Shown here in pieces: positions 33,118 through 38,424 of a stretch of DNA of 38,424 bases (position 1 is the first letter of the stretch; each line of letters begins with the position of its first letter). The translations under genes and the position numbers were made by a program. Location of the stretch: positions 1-38,424 of the forward strand of contig DASZRL010000033.1 in NCBI GenBank assembly GCA_035549175.1, written 5' to 3'. The stretch is from DASTSN01 sp035549175. Lineage in GTDB: Bacteria > Bacteroidota > Bacteroidia > Chitinophagales > Chitinophagaceae. The notes beneath the pieces are model-generated. The model saw nothing but the letters and a program-made list of their open reading frames with translations, ran no database searches and was not told the origin of the DNA.

Positions 33118-34014
33118 TTACGCCCCGGTCGCCCCGGAAACCAGTCTGGTCTCCGTCCGGATTAAGAGGACCAGGTGAATCACCAAGGCAATTGCTATTA
33201 CGCCAAACCCGATATAAAATCCTGTTCCCAGGTATTTATTTTCCCCGAAAATCAAAAACGCGAGAACAATCCCGTAAACAGGCTCCAGGTTATAGGTAAG
33301 GTTTACCGTAAAGGCCGTAACATGCTTCAGGGCGTTGGAAGAAAGCTGGAATGCAAGCACCGAGCATACCCAGGAAAGCACCAGCAGCCAGCCCAGGCTC
33401 GGCGCATCCGGAAACCAGGCGGCCGCGGGAAGATAATGGAGATACAGCGGGAGAAATAAGGTAAGCAAAACCAGTCCGCCTGTCAACTCATAGGTAATCA
33501 GGGTTTCCACATTCATCCGCTTTAAAAACTGCCGGTTGTATATCGGGAAAAGGGACCCCAGTACGGCTGAAAGCAATCCGGTCAAAATGCCGGTTTTAAA
33601 ACGCGTGTCAAACTGGAAAATAATAAAAATGCCCCCTATTACCAGCAGGCCCAGCAGCAGGTCAGATTTATTCCATGGCTTTTTGAGAATGACAGGCTCG
33701 AACAGGGCAGTAAAAAATCCGACCGCGGAGAAACAGACCAGAGCCACGGAAACGTTGGCATATTTGATGGCCCCATAAAAGGTTACCCAATGCAGCGCCG
33801 CGATGAATCCAACCCCGGTTATTTTAAGCAATTCGGTGAATGAAATACGCTGGATACGTCCCAGGAATAAGTAGAGTCCCCACATCGTCGCCGCACTGAT
33901 CAGTAGCCGGTACCATACCAGTAGCCCCTCATTGAGTTGGATAAGCCGCCCCAGAATGCCCGTAAAACCGGCCAGGAACACGGCGATATGCAATTGGAAA
34001 AATGCCTTTTTCAT
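33118..34014 (-). CDS. EamA/DMT family transporter
   Basis: The 298-aa protein consists of about ten membrane helices in two EamA repeats; conserved-looking parts are ITGVGFIAALHWVTFYGAIKYANVSVA in the first half and TYNLEPVYGIVLAFLIFGENK at the end of the second. DMT-superfamily transporters export amino acids, nucleotide sugars or drugs; the substrate is not predictable. It starts at ATG 34014, 33 nt after the glycosyltransferase stop on the same strand, and probably shares its transcript. Confidence 0.88.
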   Translation of the reverse strand: MKKAFFQLHIAVFLAGFTGILGRLIQLNEGLLVWYRLLISAATMWGLYLFLGRIQRISFTELLKITGVGFIAALHWVTFYGAIKYANVSVALVCFSAVGFFTALFEPVILKKPWNKSDLLLGLLVIGGIFIIFQFDTRFKTGILTGLLSAVLGSLFPIYNRQFLKRMNVETLITYELTGGLVLLTLFLPLYLHYLPAAAWFPDAPSLGWLLVLSWVCSVLAFQLSSNALKHVTAFTVNLTYNLEPVYGIVLAFLIFGENKYLGTGFYIGFGVIAIALVIHLVLLIRTETRLVSGATGA

Positions 34015-34047
34015 TCCGCCTTGGATGGAAAGATTTGAAGGACGAAA

Positions 34048-34851
34048 TCATTTTCCTTCCGCCAGGAATTCCTCCTTGCGAACGGGATTCGCCCCGCTTC
34101 CGACGGCCTCCACATTCTTGACGCGCTTTCTGTAATTCGTAAAGAGGCTATGCCACCGGAGTTTTAAGACCCCCAGAATTCCTTCTTTCACGATTCCCTT
34201 ATTCATTTTGGACACCCCGAGCGTGCGGTCTTTGAAGAGTATGGGAACCTCCTTCAATTTGAACCCCAGTTTCCAGGCCGCAAATTTCATTTCGATCTGG
34301 AATGCATACCCTACGAACACGATTTCATCTAGATTGATAGTATCCAGCACCTCTTTCCGGTAACACATGAAGCCCGCCGTGGGATCCTTCACGGGCATCC
34401 AGGTTATCAGGCGCGTATACAGCGAGCCGCCTTTGGATAGCAGAATCCGGTCCCAGGGCCAGTTGTACACCCCCCCACCCTTCACATACCTGGAGCCAAT
34501 GGCCACGTCGGCGCCCTGGAATTTGCAAGCCGCATAGAGGCGGGGTAAATCGGCCGGGTTATGGGAAAAATCCGCATCCATTTCGAAGATAAACTGGTAT
34601 CCGTTTTCCACGGCCCATTTAAACCCGTGAATATAGGCGGTTCCCAGACCCAGTTTCCCGGTGCGTTCCTCCAGGAACAGCTGACCGGCATATTTATTCT
34701 GAAGATCTTTGACGATCCGGGCCGTCCCGTCAGGAGAACTATCATCTATGACCAGCACATGAAAATCCTGATTCAGGCCGAAAATGGCCCCCAGAATGGA
34801 TACAATGTTATCCTTTTCGTTATAAGTTGGTATGACTACTATCTTTTCCAC
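34048..34851 (-). CDS. Polyprenol monophosphomannose synthase-like glycosyltransferase (GT2)
   Basis: The 267-aa protein has an N-terminal nucleotide-sugar-binding beta-strand (IVVIPTYNEKDNI), IDDSSPDGTA, and the acidic EMDADFSHNP motif of GT2. The FMCYRKEVL and FKDRTLGVSKMN segments match dolichol/polyprenol-phosphate mannosyltransferases of the Dpm1 type, which charge a membrane polyprenol phosphate with a hexose for envelope glycosylation. There are no C-terminal membrane helices, so this is a single-domain soluble form. The cytoplasmic enzyme would feed a membrane glycosyltransferase not found in this window. Confidence 0.88.
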   Translation of the reverse strand: MEKIVVIPTYNEKDNIVSILGAIFGLNQDFHVLVIDDSSPDGTARIVKDLQNKYAGQLFLEERTGKLGLGTAYIHGFKWAVENGYQFIFEMDADFSHNPADLPRLYAACKFQGADVAIGSRYVKGGGVYNWPWDRILLSKGGSLYTRLITWMPVKDPTAGFMCYRKEVLDTINLDEIVFVGYAFQIEMKFAAWKLGFKLKEVPILFKDRTLGVSKMNKGIVKEGILGVLKLRWHSLFTNYRKRVKNVEAVGSGANPVRKEEFLAEGK

Positions 34852-34925
34852 CCCTGAGCCTACGTAGAAGCCAGCTAAATTACGACTTTGCCGGCTGCTT
34901 TACCTATAAAATATTCAATCAAATT

Positions 34926-35693
34926 TTAGCTTTTCCTGAGCATGGTACGGGTATAGATTTCAGTGAGTTTCTGCTTGGTGTGCTTCGGAAAATCACCCTT
35001 CATCATCCAATCGTAGTATTGGGGTTCAGCCCGCAGCACCTCGGCCACCGGCCTGCCCTTATGCTTTCCGAAATTGAAAACCTCCACCCCGTTTTCCAGC
35101 GTGAACCGCCTGGCGAAATCGACAATCGTATCTTCCCCTACCACCCGCAGGATGGAATCAACCGTATTACCCAAGGCAGGATAATGGCTCAGCTGGGCCT
35201 CCAGAATTTCATGGGTGGCAGACGCATCCACTTCTGCACTATGCGCTCCTTCCAGATTCTTGTTACAATAAAACTTGTAGGCGGCCGAGAGGGTCCGCTG
35301 TTCCATCATGTGGAAGATCTTCTGCACGTCCACCAGCCGTCTCCCCTTCATATCGAATTCCACCTCCACCCGCAGAAATTCTTCCATAAGTAGCGGAATA
35401 TCAAATCGATTGGAATTATATCCCGCCAGGTCACAACCATCCAGGAACTGTTTAATTTCCTGGGCAATCTGCTTAAAGGTGGGGGCATCCTTAATAACCT
35501 CAGCGGTTATGCCATGCACATCACTGGCCGCCTTCGGTATCGCCATCTCAGGGTTCACCAGCTTTCGCTTTATGGATCTGGCTCCATCCGGAAGCAGTTT
35601 GACAATGGCAATCTCCACGATGCGGTCGCTGCCCAAGTTGGTGCCGGTAGTTTCCAGGTCGATAAAGGCGAGAGGTTTTGTAAGCTGCAGCAT
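34926..35693 (-). CDS. DnaQ-like 3'-5' exonuclease
   Basis: The 255-aa protein carries ExoI FIDLETTGTNLG (D12, E14), ExoII-like AGYNSNRFDIPLL and ExoIII HSAEVDASATHEIL. It is followed by a C-terminal ~70-residue region with NFGKHKGRPVAEVLRAEPQYYDWMM, resembling the ExoX-like C-terminal domain. It therefore looks like a stand-alone proofreading or single-strand exonuclease rather than the epsilon subunit of the replicase. Start ATG 35693. A well-placed promoter is upstream. Confidence 0.88.
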   Translation of the reverse strand: MLQLTKPLAFIDLETTGTNLGSDRIVEIAIVKLLPDGARSIKRKLVNPEMAIPKAASDVHGITAEVIKDAPTFKQIAQEIKQFLDGCDLAGYNSNRFDIPLLMEEFLRVEVEFDMKGRRLVDVQKIFHMMEQRTLSAAYKFYCNKNLEGAHSAEVDASATHEILEAQLSHYPALGNTVDSILRVVGEDTIVDFARRFTLENGVEVFNFGKHKGRPVAEVLRAEPQYYDWMMKGDFPKHTKQKLTEIYTRTMLRKS

Positions 35694-35725
35694 GTCAATA
35701 ATTTATTCTCAATTGATTAAGGCGG

Positions 35726-35755
35726 TAAAGGTAAGTCATTGGCCACTTTTTCAAA
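35726..35755 (-). promoter_or_regulatory. Promoter of the DnaQ-like exonuclease gene
   Basis: Minus-strand TTTG (35755-35752) and TACCTTTA (35733-35726) lie 18 nt apart, close to the -33 TTTG and -7 TAnnTTTG pattern with one mismatch. The -7 box is 33 nt from the ATG. Confidence 0.5.
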
Positions 35756-35827
35756 ATGTATTTTGCCGGCTACCCGGCCCCTGGTCCTCCCGGAAAATAG
35801 ATGAGGGGATGTTAAATCATCTATCAG

Positions 35828-35835
35828 TACCTTTG
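35828..35835 (+). promoter_or_regulatory. Putative -7 box for the small lipoprotein-ytxJ genes
   Basis: TACCTTTG, identical to the boxes before rpmB, cinA and E2, lies 45 nt upstream of the small lipoprotein ATG. A -33 TTTG is not visible. Confidence 0.45.
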
Positions 35836-35880
35836 CAAAATAATCCTGTTTATCTGCCGTTAGAAAAAGAAACGTCGACT

Positions 35881-36009
35881 ATGAAAAAGGCAGGCATCGC
35901 GGCTTTTTTCCTTCTGTTGGTAGCTACTACTGTAACCGCTTGTTTTACAAGCCGTAGCAAATATGGCTGTCCGGCAAATCCGACTTCATACAGCAGGTAC
36001 AGGCGATAA
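35881..36009 (+). CDS. Small lipoprotein, 42 aa
   Basis: The gene encodes MKKAGIAAFFLLLVATTVTAC followed by FTSRSKYGCPANPTSYSRYRR. It has a lipobox VTAC with lipidated C21, leaving a mature peptide of only about 22 residues, basic and aromatic with a second cysteine in YGCP. It starts at ATG 35881 and ends TAA 36009. Such very small KYGCP-type lipoproteins occur in Bacteroidota by my recollection. The ytxJ gene follows after 24 nt, suggesting one transcript. Function unknown. Confidence 0.7.
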   Translation: MKKAGIAAFFLLLVATTVTACFTSRSKYGCPANPTSYSRYRR

Positions 36010-36033
36010 CAAAACAATTGGAAAGGTTAAGGT

Positions 36034-36378
36034 ATGCATTGGATTCATTTGACTGAGTTAGATCAGATTGCCCAGATTGTAGCTAAATCCCAGAACAAGC
36101 CACAGGTCATTTTCAAACACAGCTCCCGCTGCTCGATTAGCCAGGTAGCCTTCTCGCGCATGCAAACGATCAAGTGCGATGGAGCCAGTGACTTTTATTT
36201 CTTGGATATCCTCTCCTACCGGTCCATTTCGGACAAGATTGCCGAGGTATTCCAAGTCAGGCATGAGTCGCCGCAGGTCCTGGTCATTTTAAACGGGGAA
36301 TGCATTTACGAGGAGAGCCACCTGGGAATAACTTCGGCCGAGATCGCCGATAGGGCCTGCCTGAGCAAAGCATCCTGA
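36034..36378 (+). CDS. ytxJ: YtxJ family bacilliredoxin-like protein
   Basis: The 114-aa thioredoxin-fold protein matches YtxJ, a monothiol member of the bacillithiol redox system: QVIFKHSSRCSIS with active-site C33 near the N-terminus, and ESPQVLVILNGECIY (second Cys) before the C-terminus with HLGITSAEI. Such proteins are proposed to reduce bacillithiolated proteins under oxidative stress. Bacillithiol occurs in many Bacteroidota. Start ATG 36034. It lies 24 nt after the tiny lipoprotein gene, which suggests co-expression. Confidence 0.88.
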   Translation: MHWIHLTELDQIAQIVAKSQNKPQVIFKHSSRCSISQVAFSRMQTIKCDGASDFYFLDILSYRSISDKIAEVFQVRHESPQVLVILNGECIYEESHLGITSAEIADRACLSKAS

Positions 36379-36552
36379 TCGGCCCATAGACCGGATCTCA
36401 TAGGCTTTTTTCAATGAAAAAAGGTTATGTATGGCATTTTTTAAGCGGGTGACTGGTTAAATTTTTAAAAAAATCCGGCGTGCCGGGGTCTATACACCTT
36501 AATTACCCCGATTTTAGCTGCAAATTCCGGGATGTAGTTAGTTTTATAGCGC
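36379..36552. other. Intergenic region between ytxJ and the LytTR gene
   Basis: The 174-nt A/T-rich gap holds CTTTTTTC AAT GAAAAAAG (36405-36423), an A/T-rich inverted repeat, and CCGGC GT GCCGG (36475-36486), a short hairpin. No consensus promoter is visible; whether the A/T-rich repeat acts as a terminator for ytxJ is uncertain. Confidence 0.35.
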
Positions 36553-37239
36553 ATGAAAAAGGTCAATTGCCTCCTGCTTGCCAAGGATAAAGGGAAAGAC
36601 GCTTACCTGGAATCCTATCTAGCCAGCAACCCGGCATTTCGGGTCTCCTCGGTGGTAAATAACCTCCCGGCGGCTATCGAAACCTTTCAAAATAACCCTA
36701 TTGATCTGTTGATTTGTGATGAAGCCTGGCTTTCCCAGGTCACTGAAGCCAGCCAGAACAGTACGCTTCGCTGGCCGCTGGTCGTCTGCCTGCCTGCCAG
36801 GCACCTGCCGGACCTTATGAACCTACCCACCCACCCTTTCCTGTCCGGGGATCATTCTTCCCACCCTCCCTCTATTAGCCGGCTTACCAGGACGTCGCAG
36901 CCATATGAGAGTCCCAACCGGAAATTTATTTTTATCAAATCCGATTATAAAATAATCAAGATCAATCTCGAGGAGATCCTGTATTGCGAAGGGATGAAGG
37001 ATTACACGCAGATCTATATAACCGGGAAGAACCAGCCCCTCATCACCCTGCAAAACCTGAAAACCTTTTCGGATAAATTACCTAAGGAAGATTTCATACG
37101 GGTTCACCGGTCCTTCGTCATTTCCCTGGGCAAGATCGAGACCATTTCCAGAAACGAAATTGCCGTAGGCACAAAAATGATCCCTATAGGCCATAGCTAT
37201 AGGGATCATCTATTTCATCTTATCGATAAGTTCTCCTGA
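36553..37239 (+). CDS. LytTR DNA-binding regulator with degenerate receiver domain
   Basis: The 228-aa protein has a C-terminal LytTR domain (~118-228, FIFIKSDYKIIKINLEEILYCEGMKDYTQIYI, EDFIRVHRSFVISLGKI). The N-terminal ~60 residues resemble a receiver (DLLICDEAWL with the phospho-acceptor position D56), but the usual N-terminal acidic pair is absent (LLLAKDKGK), and no KPF strand is recognisable. Thus phosphorylation is doubtful. No sensor kinase is nearby. Its 3' end contains the inverted repeat 37177-37209, which acts on the other strand, and its stop codon abuts the DUF4907 stop. Confidence 0.85.
   Translation: MKKVNCLLLAKDKGKDAYLESYLASNPAFRVSSVVNNLPAAIETFQNNPIDLLICDEAWLSQVTEASQNSTLRWPLVVCLPARHLPDLMNLPTHPFLSGDHSSHPPSISRLTRTSQPYESPNRKFIFIKSDYKIIKINLEEILYCEGMKDYTQIYITGKNQPLITLQNLKTFSDKLPKEDFIRVHRSFVISLGKIETISRNEIAVGTKMIPIGHSYRDHLFHLIDKFS
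37173..37209 (-). terminator. Intrinsic terminator for DUF4907/Kelch embedded in the LytTR gene
   Basis: ATGATCCCTATAG (37177-37189) and CTATAGGGATCAT (37197-37209) are a perfect 13-bp inverted repeat with a 7-nt loop, read on the minus strand as hairpin followed by TTTT (37176-37173). It begins 31 nt past the DUF4907 stop, the position of a terminator for that transcript. It overlaps the last codons of the convergent LytTR gene, encoding KMIPIGHSYRDHL. On the plus strand no T-run follows. Confidence 0.75.
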
Positions 37240-37611
37240 TCAATGCCCGCTTCCTGGTGCCGCAGGCCGAGGGATGGCAATGCCGAGGCTATCCAATTCA
37301 TGGACCGATATCACGGGTACCTTGCCCAGGTGAATCTTATTCATGGCCAGGGAAGCTACCCGCAGCGCGTCCTCCTTACTGGAAAATCCATGGTAGCCCT
37401 GCACAGCCGGTATATACTCCTGATGAATAAAAACCTTCTTGTCCACAAGGACCTCATACCCCCAACCATAGGTACCCTGGATAGCCCGGGCTTCCAGGGG
37501 AAGCCTGTCCTCCCCGCGACCCTTACACGCCACCAGGGATGCCGTAAGTGCCAGAAGGGCCCCAAACCGCCCGAACCGTACCGCCCAACATGGACGATAT
37601 AATTCAGTCAT
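37240..37611 (-). CDS. DUF4907 family lipoprotein
   Basis: The 123-aa protein begins MTELYRPCWAVRFGRFGALLALTASLVAC, with lipobox LVAC (C29), and has the DUF4907 pattern YGWGYEVLVDKKVFIHQEYIPAVQGYHGFSSKEDALRVASL. It should be a membrane-anchored periplasmic or surface protein. Start ATG 37611 overlaps the last 8 bases of the Kelch gene, so translation is probably coupled. Starts further upstream lie inside the Kelch gene and give no signal peptide. The role of DUF4907 is unknown; it travels with Kelch-repeat proteins. Confidence 0.82.
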   Translation of the reverse strand: MTELYRPCWAVRFGRFGALLALTASLVACKGRGEDRLPLEARAIQGTYGWGYEVLVDKKVFIHQEYIPAVQGYHGFSSKEDALRVASLAMNKIHLGKVPVISVHELDSLGIAIPRPAAPGSGH

Positions 37612-38424
37612 TTGCGTTGTAGGTCTCAGAAGGATGGAACTCCCGGATATCATCAAATGCATAGGTAGAATTCCGGCCGGTGGCTACATAACCCCGGTCG
37701 CTAACCGAGAAACCGACAGCACCCTGCCGGGCCGAACCCTCAAATGCCGTTTTCTTAACCCAGAGGTCCGTAGCAAAATCATATTCCCAGGTGTCGTTGA
37801 GCAGGCTTCCATTCTCGCCCGTAGTCACATACGCCTTGTCCCCCATTACGAACGCCGCAGCATTGTCACGGATAATGGCATAGTTGTCATCATAGCTGTC
37901 CGTACTGACATTGGATATTTTGCGCTTTTCAGTCCAGGCATCCGCAGCAGGGTCATACATCCACAGGTCGTTTACGGTGGTATTGCTTCCGTTGTTTATC
38001 CCGGTACAGATATAAGCCTTGTTCTGGTACACAAATGCGACGGCCCCGGAGCGCTTGCTTCCCCCCATGCTCACCTTCTGTGTCCAGGAATCAGAGGTCG
38101 GATCATATTGCCAGAAATCCTTCAGGTAATTTCCGTCAAAGCCGGTAGACACGTATCCCTTGTCCTGAATGCCAAACCCTACCGCATCATAGCGGGCCGA
38201 ACCTGCGAAGTCAGCCTTCTGGGTCCAGCTGTTGCTGCCCGGATCGTATTCCCAGGTATCCTTCAACTTGTTCAAACCGTCAAATCCTGTAGTCACGTAT
38301 CCCTTTCCGGCTGCATCAAAAGCAACTGCCGAACTGCGGGCCACGCCGGGAAAATCTGCTTTCTGGAGCCAAAAATCCTTCGCGGGGTCATATTGCCAGA
38401 GGTCATTGAGTCTCTTTTCACCAT
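37604..38424 (-). CDS. Kelch-repeat protein, C-terminal part (5' end outside window)
   Basis: The ORF is open to the right edge (273 codons seen). Successive repeats of ~50 residues contain the Kelch pattern, e.g. GYVTTGFDG, LKDTWEYDPGSNSWTQKADF, GYVSTGFDG, LKDFWQYDPTSDSWTQKVSM, AYICTGINNGS, AYVTTGENG, LLNDTWEYDFATDLWVKKTAF and GYVATGRNS. Each repeat is a four-stranded blade of a beta-propeller. The start and any signal peptide lie beyond 38424. In frame, translation runs through the edge with NDLWQYDPAKDFW. Overlaps the DUF4907 ATG by 8 nt and ends at TGA 37604. Likely surface-associated. Confidence 0.85.
   Translation of the reverse strand, partial: GEKRLNDLWQYDPAKDFWLQKADFPGVARSSAVAFDAAGKGYVTTGFDGLNKLKDTWEYDPGSNSWTQKADFAGSARYDAVGFGIQDKGYVSTGFDGNYLKDFWQYDPTSDSWTQKVSMGGSKRSGAVAFVYQNKAYICTGINNGSNTTVNDLWMYDPAADAWTEKRKISNVSTDSYDDNYAIIRDNAAAFVMGDKAYVTTGENGSLLNDTWEYDFATDLWVKKTAFEGSARQGAVGFSVSDRGYVATGRNSTYAFDDIREFHPSETYNAND

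Noticed and set aside
1..38424. CRISPR array, prophage or toxin-antitoxin pair
   Set aside because: No regularly spaced repeats, no phage structural or integrase gene, and no recognisable toxin or antitoxin was found on either strand.

Overview
This window reads as chromosomal DNA from a Bacteroidota bacterium, most likely of the Chitinophaga/Chitinophagaceae type. The assignment rests on several independent signs. There is a secreted metalloprotease with a C-terminal type IX secretion sorting domain. The cluster rpmB-rpmG-DUF4295-ftsY-rimO is present, as are a bacilliredoxin-like YtxJ and Bacteroidota-restricted families (DUF4907, DUF6526, CCDC81-type HU). Signal peptides are followed by glutamine, and promoters have the Bacteroidota form (TTTG near -33, TAnnTTTG near -7) rather than TATAAT. 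Shine-Dalgarno sequences are mostly weak or absent. The DNA is moderately GC-rich and densely coded on both strands; I see no prophage, CRISPR array, tRNA or rRNA. The only mobile DNA is a partial IS3-family element at the left edge.

Layout. 1-268: end of an IS3-family element. 271-3431 (minus): phosphosulfolactate synthase, a small membrane protein and a CLC-type anion transporter. 3520-5437 (plus): a cysteine-rich Crp/Fnr regulator followed 13 nt later by a GH5 glycosidase. 5455-8988 (minus): rpmB, rpmG, DUF4295, ftsY, rimO and a small hypothetical gene. 8989-9306: a structured intergenic region. 9307-12791: dihydrolipoyl dehydrogenase, a DUF4197 protein and an FAD oxidoreductase. 12804-15191: divergent M43 protease and glutaminyl cyclase. 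15192-21554 (minus): an envelope-type block of 1011-aa TPR protein, plugless outer-membrane barrel, membrane HU/CCDC81 protein and methyltransferase. 21749-24103: DoxX, thioesterase, M50 protease, DUF6526. 24319-28543: divergent DacB-type PBP4 and CinA, then a 2-oxoacid dehydrogenase E2. 28603-35693: histidine phosphatase lipoprotein, a hypothetical protein, an S9 peptidase, an EamA transporter, a polyprenol-phosphate glycosyltransferase and a DnaQ-like exonuclease. 35881-38424: a tiny lipoprotein with YtxJ, a LytTR regulator, and a DUF4907/Kelch pair cut by the right edge.

How it works together. Much of the content concerns the cell envelope and secretion: T9SS cargo, glutaminyl cyclase with several likely substrates, barrel plus TPR, PBP4, lipoproteins and periplasmic peptidases. 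The rest is housekeeping: ribosomal proteins, FtsY, RimO, and the E2 and E3 subunits. I did not find a clear new defence or mobile system. The most unusual signals are regulatory and architectural: an intrinsic terminator encoded inside the 3' end of the opposing LytTR gene, convergent genes whose stop codons abut with no spacer, a bent and hairpin-rich region before lpdA, repeated TACCTTTG promoter boxes, and a Crp/Fnr protein with an FNR-like but differently spaced cysteine set.
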